Source: Marchantia polymorpha subsp. ruderalis (lineage: Eukaryota > Streptophyta > Marchantiopsida > Marchantiales > Marchantiaceae). From it: a stretch of DNA of 64,000 nucleotides. The DNA is taken from positions 3,236,501 through 3,300,500 of the forward strand of contig AP031351.1 in assembly GCA_037833965.1 (NCBI GenBank), read 5' to 3'. This document shows, in pieces, positions 21,008 through 33,483 of the stretch. Below the pieces are notes generated by a model. The model saw only the letters and a program-made list of their open reading frames with translations. It searched no databases and had not been told where the DNA came from. The stretch's first letter is position 1; each line of letters opens with the position of its first letter. A program made the translations under genes and the position numbers.

Positions 21008-23735
21008 GACTCTCGAGGGCAATTTCTCGAGGACAAATCCCACGTGCAGAGTATGGAACCCAAGCGGCCTCACAGTGGCCGATAACCGCCCAGCCCAGCT
21101 CCAGCACTCAGGCTCGCTCAAGAATGCTCGGCAGAAACACTAATGCAGCTGCTACGGAGCTTCGCATTCGCCACCGTGAAGCACAACACTCTCAATGCAC
21201 GCTGACTGGCAATCACATTCGCCCGATGCTCCCCATTTTAATTTCCTCTCTCTGCGCTCTTTGTTGCCCAGGCTCGCTCGCTCTGGTCACTTAGCCACGG
21301 GGCTGCTGTTGCCGGGCCCACCGCCCACCCCCACCCCCTCCCTCCACCGCCGTCGCTGCCTCTGCGAATCGTCCGTGCTTCCTCGCGAGTCGCACGAGCG
21401 GACTCCCTCGAACCTGCTGAGCCTGCTGAACCTCGACCACCTTTCCATTAGGTTTTGTGTCCCTCCCCTTCCATCTCTAGACTTCGACTCTCGACACAAA
21501 CATCGAGAAGTGTCAGCCGAAGCAAGAGACAACGATTTTTCATTAGAATACTGACGTTTCCACTGCACCTCCTCCACTTTCGATCGTCAAGCAGACCTGC
21601 TGGCTAGTGTCTCATTCTACTTTCTGATCCACTTTCCATCGTAATAGTTTAATCAAGCAGACCTGCTGGCTAGGATTATTCTGATTTTGTACATTTTCGC
21701 CTTTGAGCCGCCACACGCGATGTCCATCATTTCATTACGTATCCGGATATGTCTTTTTGCTCGTGCCTAATATCTTCGCTCGGTGACTTCGCACGCGTTT
21801 CGTTTCTGTAAAGTATAATCCATGTGTCCTATTTTGTGCATGTCCTAGTGCACCTCGTGCGCACGAGGTTAATTGAATTTTATATATTTTTCATGTTATG
21901 AAAAAAAATCAGTTTTTAGGTATGAAAATGAACAAAGAAGGTTAAATTCATTGTTTCTATAACACCTTATTGAACTAAATTATTTTGGAATCCATAATAG
22001 TAGTAGATAAAAAGGTATGTGACTTAGATCTAATTAGTTCTTATTTGTTATAAATTAATATTTTTACATTCACAATATGAAATAATGACTACTTATGTAT
22101 CAGATTCAACTGATCTTGAATTAATATAGTATATCAGCAAATTTATTACATATTTTGATTTTCAGTCACTGAAGAATTAAGGCATTTGACTCAAATTAGT
22201 TCCAAAATTTTGTAAGCCTATAGAAAATTCAAAGTACTTGTAATTATTTTAGTTACCTCTGTAACAGAAATCAATCATTTAGACAACAATAATGTCTTGA
22301 ATTGATGGTGTTTTGAAAAAAAAATTGTAATTTATACCCTTTATAAAACATGATACATTCAACGTTATGCACATGCATATTGCATAACACCATACCTTGT
22401 TGTTACATCAAAATATACATACTATCAAGCACTAATATAAATATATCACGATGCATTTTTTCATACAGTTGAAATATACACGTCTAGCGTTTCTCAATGA
22501 CTAGAAGAGCTCAAACTCACCCTACGACATAAAGACGTGAGAGACTCTATGTAATAATTAGGACGTAGAGTTTCAACGATTGATGGCAGAGAAAGTGCAA
22601 CTCTGGAACATTTGAAGACTCTTCTCAATTGATTCACGGAACTGAAGACTTATCGTTGCATCGATTGACAACTTCATTTGAAAGTATTATGACAAATTCA
22701 TGACCGAATATAACGATGCTAAGTTAAACCAATCGGTCAAAATTTGGAGTTGATGAAGACTTTGAACAATACTACGTATTACACAAAAGAGATTTATTAC
22801 ACACGTGGATTGCATGAATAGAAACCATGATATGTGAGAGATGAAAGCAAAAATTATTGCGTTTGTGGCCAGTGCTAAAATGTCACCAGTTGTTATCACA
22901 TGCGTCTGTTAATGGGAAAAATCATTGTTAGTATATTAGTATGCATAATTAGGACTATTGTTAATTTTATGATTTTCTTTCAGTTTTGCAAGTGTAATAC
23001 ACTTGCAAAACATACATACACTTAGTGTATGTATGCAAGAGAGAAGGATAGAACCAATGTGAATGAGTTGTTGATTCAATTCAACTTGATAACGATTGAC
23101 TCATTGTGAAGATAGTCGTATAGACGGAAATGAATGAATGTTATTTTCTACTTTTGAGAATCTTTGATTAGCGTCTTAAATGTTCTCTGATTTGTAAAAT
23201 ATTATATCCCTCAAACTTATCCCAAAGTATTGGAATCTCGTACTTTTGTAAATCTGATGATTGGATGTGTTTAAAAAGGATCATTTTGACCAAACAAAAA
23301 GAGCAATTCACACACCTCAGTCAAACGGAAATTTACAAAGTGGATAAAAAAGTCTAAATCTGGAATAATTCATCAGACTTTGTATTCCATTGAGGAAAAA
23401 GTCAATGGCTTGACTTTTGGCCCAAATTTGAATGCGAGTGTTATTACAAATATCACATATGTCTCACATTACACTATACATTGTTTTGACATCAAACATG
23501 ACACTACATAGACTTTCATACACTAACGCACACGTGTGCGAATCTTACGTTTAATTTACGGTTTCCTACCTTTAACATCATCTAGTCATTATATGACTTT
23601 CGTGGGCTAAAATAAGACGTTCGGGTACTATATTGATGGATTGTTAGCCGCATATTTGGAATCTATGTCATGAAATAACTAAACTAGTAATGAGTACATC
23701 TTAACACCCACTATGTTGAAAGGAGCTGTCAATTT
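21008..23735. other. TSA promoter side, then AT-rich intergenic region
   Basis: 21008 to about 21600 is C/T-rich and probably contains the TSA promoter and 5' UTR. A 22-base segment TCAAGCAGACCTGCTGGCTA(G) occurs twice (near 21588 and 21654), an imperfect tandem duplication. CCTCGTGCGCACGAGG at about 21852 is a palindrome. The rest is AT-rich, with twin hairpins at 22984-23035. Confidence 0.4.
22984..23035. repeat. Two adjacent perfect hairpins
   Basis: The first hairpin has 13-base arms (22984-22996 and 23098-equivalent 22998-23010) around one base. The second has 12-base arms (23011-23022 and 23024-23035) around one base. They abut directly. Confidence 0.7.
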
Positions 23736-24095
23736 TAGGGAGCGGATAGTTATCCTTCACTTCAGCCTAATTATCTTTCACCCCGCGTCACTCTCTCCTC
23801 CGTCGTCTCCATAGCAACCCAAGACACCGAAACGAAAGGCAGGCGGGCAAGCGAAAAAGGGGGCGAGTGCTCCACAGCACCCAACGAAAGGCAGGCTAGC
23901 TAGCGAGTGCTCCACATTAGCCAAGAAGCACGCTCAGGCAGTGGAGACTTCGGAAGGTCGAGCCTCGCAGATATCTTTTCAGACAGCAAAGCCAGATTTA
24001 GAGGATCGCTAAATTGAGCTATATATACTCATCACCCAATTGAACACGCAGTAGAGGGATAATTAATCTAAAGTGGGGATAAATAATCGCTCCCC
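23736..24095. mobile_element. MITE-like element with long terminal inverted repeats
   Basis: About 360 bp bounded by imperfect inverted repeats of about 45 bases. The left end is GGGAGCGGATAGTTATCC and so on; the right end, inverted, reads GGGGAGCGATTATTTATCC. It is flanked by AATTT on both sides (23731-23735, 24096-24100). The interior is GC-richer than the surroundings and has a repeated CGAAAGGCAGGC motif with GCGAGTGCTCCACA. No coding part. Superfamily is not certain. Confidence 0.65.
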
Positions 24096-25972
24096 AATTT
24101 CAACATATGTGAAACTTGCTAACAAGAATCACAAATCCACATACTCTTTGTTCTTTCAAATAGTCAACACTATATACATATCAAACGTGATCGCACTCTG
24201 AAGGCTTGGATCGAGGTTGCCATCAATGCTTTTGAAAGATATCACAGCACACAATAACTCACAGTATAGATACAAATGGCACTATCCCCAAATTCTAACA
24301 CCAAGAACTCAGACAGACGTCTTATAGGATCACATTTTTTTCTGTGGACTAAATTGTTTGTTATTCCATGTGACTTTATCTTAAATTATCAGTTATCATA
24401 GAATTCATGTTTTTTTCATATATAGATGAATAAATCTTTCATTGTATATGTTCCGCTAATGTCTTCAGATCTCTAATGTCTTCAGGAATTTATTCCTGAT
24501 TACTTCTATCTTTCTGTCAAACAACTCTCATGGTATTGATTAGTGATACTCATATGATTCATTTTCATCCTGATTTTCTACTATTTCGAGAATTTATAGA
24601 CTTCAACTTTTTCGTTACAAGTCGCAGTCTAATGCTCCAACCTCGCATTTTATCATCGTCATCTTCCTTGTCCATCTATCATTTCGTTAGTCTATGATCT
24701 TCACACGTTATTTCATTACTTGCACAAAATTTGTGTCATGTTTTAATTTCAAGATATGATTTCACGACCTCATTTCCTCGGAATATTCTTCATTGCATCC
24801 ATATTCTGTCTACGTACTCTTTCTTTGTTATCATCTTGCCGGTTAGATTTGGCATCAATCTGTCACTCTTTTGCAAATTTGCAAATTTGCAAAAGAGTGA
24901 CCTGCCAAAATCATTACAATTGTCTCATAGGCTACTTTGCAGGCTCGTTCTTTAGCACCGTTAGACAGTCATTGCAGAACAGTACATTTACTTTCTCAGT
25001 TTATTCTTCAATGTTATTCTTTCTTAACATTACATGAATCTTCTTGATGTTGTTCATGCTTGTTCGATCGTTATATCAGAGTGGATTGTTATCAGAAGAC
25101 GATTATGTGTTGAGCACATAATCGTGAATCTCTTTCCGTCATCTTTCCTCCTTCCCCATCATGCTCCTCCCTCCCGTTTGACGTTTGTGTGTATTTTCAA
25201 TCTACCAGTTGAGATGTACCCTACTCGGCCCGAGTGCGCACATGTGTTTCAAATTTTGTAAAACAAGTTTTCTTTTTATTTAATACAGCAAAGATTGAAC
25301 CACAGTATCCTTGATACGTAACACACGTGATATATTAATCTGTAATTATTTTTCATAACATAAGTCCCCCTTTTTTTTCCGACTGGCAAAATGGCCATTG
25401 AGAGAATTCATGCCGCCGCATACATCCGTTCCTACCATCTACCACCGGTACGATCTAAGCCTCAAAACATACATAGCCGCTTGCACATAGCACCCGGACT
25501 TAAGAGGACCAAAAATGAACAGCTGACTAAAACCAGAAGGGGAAACATAGTTGTTCTTAGACTCATGCGGTTCGTCTCAAACATATTCCTTTAAGTGGAT
25601 ATCACTTGCAGGTCGATTATACTGTGATTAGTAATGAGGACCAGGAAAGGTAATAACTTGTGGTCGAGGATGTTCGTGCAACATGGTCAAATCTTCACAA
25701 AGGCTACCTCCGGCTGCAATTACATCTAAGAAATTTACATCTACTACTACTACTTCAAAGAGAGAAGAAAATGAGCTGTGACCGGTTCTGGTCTCACTTC
25801 CCTATCAATGATCTTCTCTTAGAAATGTAGGCATGCAGCACATCTATTCAAGTTTCTGACTTGAGTAGAAGCGTATTTCTTTCTGTCAGTTAATTCGGAG
25901 TACATGCCATTTCACAATTAGTCTAGCTGAGGGCGGGCATACTTTTTACAACAACCGTAGTGTATATCATGC
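24096..25972. other. AT-rich intergenic region
   Basis: No gene recognised; contains the 40-base perfect palindrome at 24862-24901. The last part may be the 3' UTR of the D2HGDH gene on the minus strand. Confidence 0.4.
24862..24901. repeat. Perfect 40-base palindrome
   Basis: The sequence GTCACTCTTTTGCAAATTTG continues into its own exact reverse complement with no spacer. The centre is an AAATTT-rich direct repeat of GCAAATTT. Confidence 0.85.
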
Positions 25973-28900
25973 TTATGTAGCTTCTGAGATTACATGTGAT
26001 TCGCTAGGACTAGGTAAGACCTTGTAAGGATTCAGAATTCCGCGAGGATCCAGAAGTTTTTTGAATCCTTCCATGACTTGAACCTGAAATTCCAAAATAC
26101 CATTGAGTCATGTTAATGAAGGATATAGAATAAAAAAACACAACTAGGAACCACAAAACTGATACCAAACAGAACAAAAGTTCTAGAAGCATAAATTCTC
26201 CCTGTTGGTAGACGAAGACGGACTGGCTTTTCCTATTGACAGCAAGAATTCACTTTAATATCTTACAGCTGCGGTAGATTTGCTGTAGTGTATTGCTTTC
26301 GCCTTCATGAAGCCAAGTCCATGCTCAGCACTTATGCTACCTTTTGCTGCTGCTGTCCATTCGTAGACGTAGGGTTCGATTTGTGCCAGTAACTGCGACG
26401 GACAAAGTTTGACACCACGCAAATGAGCACGTTTGAATTTTCTTATTTGCAGCCTTTCAGTTGAAACTGGATGCACCCAGAGCTTGACACAAGCTATACA
26501 TTCATTTAAAGATATGGCTTGATTTTCTTCACCGAATCAATTGTTTCAAATATAGAGTTCATATGGTCACCTCATTATCATATTTGGGAGCCATAATATT
26601 CAGGTGCAGGTTTCCATCACCCATATGACCATAGCCGACAACGGTGGCAGAATCTTCTGAAATTTACATAAGCAACTTTTGTGAGTACTTGTACCAAATC
26701 TGACCAAAGGTTTACACATGAAGTTCATATTGAATACCAGAAACGATATCTCAAACCACGAACTTATTTCAGGTTTCCCGACATTGGATCACTAGAAGAA
26801 AAAAGTTGCATGTATTTGGATCAGCCACCTAAGAGATAAGTGAGAAAGTAGAACTGCCTTACTTAATCTGGACCTCATGTCTTCGACAAGGGTGTAGAGA
26901 TCTTTCAGAGGAATTGACAAGTCGTACTTGTAAACGGCTCCACCTTTTCCCATTGCTTCGGCGACCCCCTGAAAATGAAGAAGAACATATAATGTTATCC
27001 ACATTAATCATTATCTGCAATTAACTTCTCAGAATATCTGTTAAAATTACATAATATATGATTTAAAGATAGACTCACCTCTCGAACTTTCCAAAACGAG
27101 GCAGCTTGACTTATATCTTGAGCAACTGCTCCATCCGTGATCAGTCCTTGTTCTATAGCTGATTCTAAAAACGCATCTAGCTTCTCCCTGGATACAGAAT
27201 AGAAAGAAAAAAAAGAGCTTCTTAGATCTCTTTAGTAGTTATTTGAACAGAAGATACCCCAGCACAGTGATGAATACTAGTCAACATTACACGTCCACGT
27301 TTGGAAGTGAACAGTTATACAAGGCTCCTTGAAAACTAATGCCATTGAGTGCGCTCAGCGTTCTCACACGAGCTCACTCTACGCTTTCTGATATTGAGAG
27401 CTGTCACAAGATAGACGACAATATAAAACAAGAGAGAAGAGACGCTTCTCAAAAGGGATGGAGAAGATATGGCCCACGTATTACTTGTCATGGAGTTGAT
27501 TACTTCCAGTTGTCTCCACCAGGAGATAGAAGTGTTGTTTAGAATCTGGAAGAGGATCACGTGTGCCATCCAAGTGCTTCAACACCTGCATGCACACAAA
27601 GTCGTAAGCATAAAAAATCACACAATAAAGAAACTTCCGGATAGATACACATCCATTCGGAGATGGTGGAGAGGTACCACAGAATCTTTCGGTCTCATCA
27701 CACAAAATACTTGGACAGCTCAAAAAAGAGGGTCATAAAAAAAAAGCATCCTGGAAAATGTTGTATCCGGACGATTACAAGATGCCTACAAGATGTAAGA
27801 ATACCTTTTCCATCCTACGGGTGCCATGTGATGTACCATGCCCGGATACATTCCTGATCCTATTATTTACTGTGACTTCTATCGAAACAATCACAGCATG
27901 GATGTTCTTATCAGCATATTTATAGATTGATATGCTCGAAATTGTGCTAACTATTCATATGAAGCAGTGCTGTGAATAGATGAAACTATGGGAAGAGCTG
28001 TGAAGAGAAAAATTACAAGCAAAATCTAAGGTTGACAAAAAGGAAAAAGCCGGATACAAAAGTATAGTTACTCGAACTCTACGGTGTTGGCGAACGGTGA
28101 TGGTCAGGCACGAGTCCTGAATACTTACACGATTATAATCATGTCAAAAAGAACCGACGGACCCAGAACCAATGATTCTATTTCTGAGCTCCACAAAAAG
28201 TAGAATGCTTTCGGTTCTTACGCTCTGGGCTATGCGGATCATGGTCCTACTCTTTGCAATATGTTCCGCATAATCTCAATGCGGCTTCTCTTCTATGAGT
28301 TCGATCCGACTAGCCATTGTGTTTTTCACAAGAAACCATGCATAGACTAGTATTTAGTGAACACAATCGTCTGAAATCCTTGATTCCACGTATGAACCTC
28401 CATTAAGACCTTGGGTTGCACAGCCCATCCCATAATATGTAACTATACAGCCGAAAAGAAAAATTTGAGAAGTAATGATTGCACAACTGCCTATATTCGA
28501 TGTGACTTAATTTTCTTAGCGTGAAGACCTATAGTGCTTGTGGTGTAACACAGTGTCTAAACAATGGCAGCAAAAGTAAAGACAATAAATACTAAACATG
28601 ATATTTCCTTCAAAGACCCAACAAAGCGAGAGAAATCTCTGAACCGTATTTTGATGACGTTAAAGATCAGCTATACGTAAAAAGAACTGAAGTAAAACGT
28701 AGGCAGTGGACATCAGAATGCTCGTGTCACTAGAAAGAAAGCAAACAATTAACGGAGATCATATGCAGTATGGCCAGTTCTCTAGCTCTGAAGAAGCACG
28801 AGCATCCACCACCAAAATCGACAGAAAAGCACATCAAACCACATAACGAGAAGGGCAACCAGAGAAATCAAGTCCAAAGGGCGAGAGAAATGTTTTCGAA

Positions 28901-31900
28901 AAAACGGATCAAGCTAAATTTCTTAAATGAAGGTCGGAACGTACCTAATCTAGGGGGAGAATAATATACTCTAGAAAAGGCCCTCTTTAGCCTCAGGTTA
29001 TCTTTGCTCTGCATCCCATCTTTCATCTTCTTTCAAATGTTAATACTAGCAACGATTAGCCATCCATGGTCTTCCCATCACATGATCTACCAGTAAGTAC
29101 TGTTACGAGTCATATGAATGCGGGAGAAGAAGATTACCACGTCAAGGGCGTACCGATCCAGAAACTCAAATGCAGACAGAATTTCTCCCAGCTGCAGCTT
29201 TGCTTGCGCAAAGGTTTTCTGCACTGACAATAATGCATGATTAGAGGATAAAAAGTTTAAGCCCAAGCCACAATTCCCATTGAAGATATTGCAGCGCGAA
29301 CATGGTTTTGGACCACGTATGCGACGTTATGATGGAGTCCTAAAATGCAATGGATGCACTTAAAAATGGCCATTCGGTAACATCATGCCAAATACATGAG
29401 CTTTGGCAAGAGGTTTAAACAAACCTCCAAGAAATGTATTTTCTACATAAATTTGTCTTTTCGTCTCAAAACTCAAGACTCCTTCCTTAGGCAATTGAAC
29501 AAATTGCTCTGTTTACGTCATGCAAGATATATGGTCGTAAAAAACATGTCGAAATCAAATGACATTTGTCGAACATTTATATTCCAGTCAGATACTACGT
29601 AGCGGGCAATGATCAGGTCAAGAGAACAAACGTTTAGATCCAGTGGTAAATATAGACGCAATACCTGGCAACTGACGTAGTCTTCACAAGCCAAGAATGC
29701 CACATTCGTGGACGCAAGTTTCGGAGGCGTTATTATAGATACTTTCGTCACCACTCCAAGTGTCCCTTCACCTCCTATATCAGAAACTCACATTCATGTA
29801 GTCAGAATGAGGAATTATGAACAATGAACTGACGGGCATGGTGTTGATCAGTGTGGCCACTCACTGTTTGTTTGATATTCCTTTGTGGACGAAAGAAACG
29901 TACTTGTTCTCTACTTTTACGCACAAATATGAGAGCACGAATTAGAGAAAAAGGAGAAAAGAACCTCACCAAAGCTGTTTAGGAATGTTACTTTTCTTAC
30001 CGATAAAAAGCTGTTTCAAATCATAGCCAGTGTTATCTTTTCTCAAAGTTCCGAGGAGATCAAGGACAGTCCCGTCGGCTAGTACAACCTCCAGTCCTGT
30101 TTGTTCGGGGAGTGCAATTAGAAATTCGTCAGCAAAGGTTCACCTCAGCTTTGCTCAAGCAGTCAAAATGAAAGTGATTCCACTCTCCTGACAGACAAGG
30201 AACTAGATACTGATAAGGGTTTGAGTTGTTCTATCGACCACTGTGTTCGATTACCCACCAAGCACATTCCCATGTAGAGATCCGTAACGCAATAATCGCA
30301 AACCTCCTGCGTTGGTAGAGACATTCCCTCCAATCTGACAACTGCCTTTGGCTCCCAGATCTAAGGGCATTACATAGCTGAAAAGACTCCAAACAAGGCA
30401 ACTGTGAGGCAAAACTAATTGCTCTAGAGGCACGAGATAAAGTAGGACAAAAAGCAAAGTGTCGATATAGATTGTGATCCATAGTCAGGTTACATAAGGA
30501 GCGTTACCCAACAAGCCATGCCAGAAATACAAGCTCAAGGCGTCCTGATTGGGAATTAGTTATATATCAACGACATACCAGTTCCAGTGACATACCCTCG
30601 ACTCCCAACATAGTTATCGAGGCTTTCAAGTATACACCCTGCCTCGCACACCAGGATCCCACTCGCCTGCACATGAACAACATATGATGTTTCGTTGGCA
30701 GATCGACGACAGCACATCATACACAAAGTCGACTCTCTCTACTGTTTATCCATTTTTTCAATTTTAAATGATGTTCAGGTTGATCTTGTAAGAAGTCCAT
30801 CCCACCTCATCGAAATTTAGTATCTTGTTCATGGCTCCGAGGTTAAGGATAACCTGCACAGTCAAAAATTATGTCATATTTCCAGTTTTCTAGCACTCGA
30901 AACTTGTAAGAACGTATGATAGGAAAAAGAATGATGGGAAAAGTGTGCGTTGCACCAAACCTCGTCAAAAACAGGAACGCTGCCACCGACAAGGCCAGTG
31001 TTGCCACCTTGAGGAACAACTGCGAGACGCCCTGCATAACAATACTGGAGAATTTCAGACACCTGAAATTGCAGAGAGAAGCCAAGAGGGCCGTAAGGTC
31101 AGCGTTTCGAAATTACAGATTCCTTATAAACCATCTGCAAATTGAAGACACATGAGATGGAGAATATTAAACAAGTCTGTCTCCCTCCTGGTTTGAATCC
31201 GCAGGAAGCAGTCCTCCGCATCATGCTGTAAGTATGACAATCAACGAAATCATCAACGCTGAGCAAAGGCAATGCTTTTGAACCTGTTGGGTGGTCCGAG
31301 GGCGCAGAAGAAGCTGACTGTGCCCTTCGTACTTATTCATCCAATCAGTATTTGCCACCTTCAACTCATCACTGTCCACCACGACCCCCTTGTCTCCAAG
31401 GATTTGCCGGAAGTGTGCGATATCGACGTCTTTGAGCTCGGCAAATCGTCTATCCTTGACAACTCTACTGTGCCCTGGCGCACTTCCATATCTTCTTATG
31501 TGGAAAAAGCATGCATGTCTTGGATCCGACTGTGGCACAATGTGGGATGCAGCTGGAAGTGATTGTGCTCTGGGAGAAACGGATCCTTCGGGTAGAGGCA
31601 CCCGACTTTCTTCAGCTGTGCATTTTGCCAAAACAAAAGCCCCTGAAATAGTCAGCTTCATTCTGACGAACTGCTCCTCTCACATGCATCCGAGTGCAGT
31701 ATATCTGCTGTACTGTAACAAGTACTTAGTCAACCTACTCATCGTCCCTCCTCATGGTCCTTTTCCGTTATATTATTGAGGCAATGGATAGGAAATATGG
31801 TTTCCACTGAGAACATTTCTACGTATTCAAAAACTGAATGAAATGAGCATCAATTTGACTTGAGTAGGGCTAAACTGTCTTCGTCATTTCTTTTCCAACT

Positions 31901-32848
31901 AAACTCAGCCTTCAATTGATTTCTCTTAGATTTGTTGTTCAATCACTATGAACTCTCTCTTGAACAATTCACGTTGATTCAATTTCACTATCCTTGTCTG
32001 CATCGAAATTGATTGTATCACTTTGTGCACTTGAATCGGATAGGTGAGCAGCGCGAGACAGTGATTTTTCGTCAGAATTCGTACATGGACACTGAGATGG
32101 CGTAATGATTGTATATCGTCTTCACATCTCTAAAATGCACATTCATGATCAATCTTTTCATCTGAAACCTAAGGAATCAAAAGAAACCCTGACTGCATGC
32201 TGAGCCAAGTTGCTGCTTCTAATCGCTGAATTTACCGCATTTTTCTTTTTGCTCAAAAGTTGATGCGAATATGGTCAAACTGGGTCAAGAAGGATAGTCC
32301 AAATTGTTATTGCAAAAGAGTTTGGGGTCCGGGTTGGCTACGTGTTGGAAGCAGCTTCGGGCAATTGGTTAAGGGAGGCACCTTTCATCAGATTGCGATT
32401 CCCACAAAAATGTGCCAATACCCGACTTTGCTCGATCATTCTGCTCCCCGTCATCAGAAATCTAAACCTCGCCTCGAGACCGGAACTTTTCCATACCGAC
32501 TTCATAGTGACAAAGCTCTCAAGAACCCCAATGCAAGCTACACCTGGACACTCGTAGTTCTTCCAGTGGCACGATCGAGAAAGAAGGTTTCAGCTTCAAG
32601 TACAACTACAGTTCGAAACTAGCCTCCTGCCAATCGTCAGTCACTCCGATCACTCGCACTATTCTCTCAATTGAACTCTGAGTTAAGAGCTGCGAAATCG
32701 AGAGCAACGAAGCTTTTTAATTCCATCATATGCGACTACTCTGCTCCCTGAGAGAATGGTTTCTACTTTCTGTCGGTAAAGCCGCGCATCCAATCCCCGG
32801 CACGCAGTACCTGAGCAATTGTCCTCTCTGCACCTGGAGAAACCTCAT
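25973..32848 (-). CDS. D2HGDH: D-2-hydroxyglutarate dehydrogenase, mitochondrial
   Basis: Exons on the minus strand: 31284-31642, 30961-31062, 30806-30853, 30596-30666, 30259-30377, 30001-30096, 29665-29774, 29138-29218, 27485-27585, 27079-27187, 26863-26968, 26571-26656, 26267-26392 and 25973-26083. All have GT-AG borders and matching phases. They encode about 540 residues. The start is inferred as a further exon, 32767-32848, which adds 27 residues; starting instead at a Met at 31661 is possible. FAD-binding PCMH domain: [57 protein letters not shown]-terminal FAD-oxidase domain: [13 protein letters not shown] with its metal-binding histidines, SISAEHGLG and [15 protein letters not shown]. 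The enzyme oxidises D-2-hydroxyglutarate to 2-oxoglutarate in mitochondria, passing electrons to ETF during lysine and branched-chain amino-acid breakdown. Length agrees with Arabidopsis D2HGDH (about 559). It looks intact. Confidence 0.94.
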
Positions 32849-33194
32849 TTTAGTGAAATCTCTTGCGCGCTCGATGTTCTTGATTCGATTCCCGGTCGAG
32901 CTTCCTCGATGAACCTTACCAAGTTGAAACAAAGTTGTTCACGGAGGTGAACTGCAGTCTATCCTCCATTTATACTGAATTGCTTTGCATAAAATAGTTC
33001 TTTATATTCTTACTTCACTAACGATCATGATAAACATTAGACGTTCATCCCACGTATATCCTCTCTTCAGATTGCATTATGCACTTCATCGTAAATATAT
33101 TCACCCTGTCAAACTAGAAGTGAAAAGAATTATTATCAAATCAATCAAAATTAACATAATCTCAACATAAAATATATATGTATATTATAATATA

Positions 33195-33474
33195 GGGCGC
33201 GACTAGAACACACACCCGCTAGATACAAACAATTGATTGTACGTCAAAGCACGCCTCACCTCAAACCCAGCTGCTAATACGAACTCGAACGCGAGGCAAA
33301 AGTAGAGCGTAATCGTGAGGCTTCGAGGAGCGCGGGGCCGTTGCGGCTGTCATTGTTGCCGTTCTATTTATCTATTTCGACTGCCATGCTTGCAGAAGTG
33401 CGCTTGGGTAGTAGCAAAAGCGGGCATGGTAATTAGCGGCCGTAGCAAAAACGGGTGTGGCCCTAATCGGACCC
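33195..33474. mobile_element. MITE, Mutator-like type, copy 1
   Basis: 280 bp with a perfect 9-bp target duplication TATAATATA (33186-33194 and 33475-33483). Terminal inverted repeats run GGGCGCGACTAG... on the left and, inverted, GGGTCCGATTAGGGCCACAC on the right. The right third shares the motif AGCAAAAACGGGTGTGGCCC with the copy at 55104-55337. A 9-bp duplication fits the Mutator superfamily. No coding part. It lies about 350 bases upstream of the inferred first exon of D2HGDH. Confidence 0.82.
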
Positions 33475-33483
33475 TATAATATA

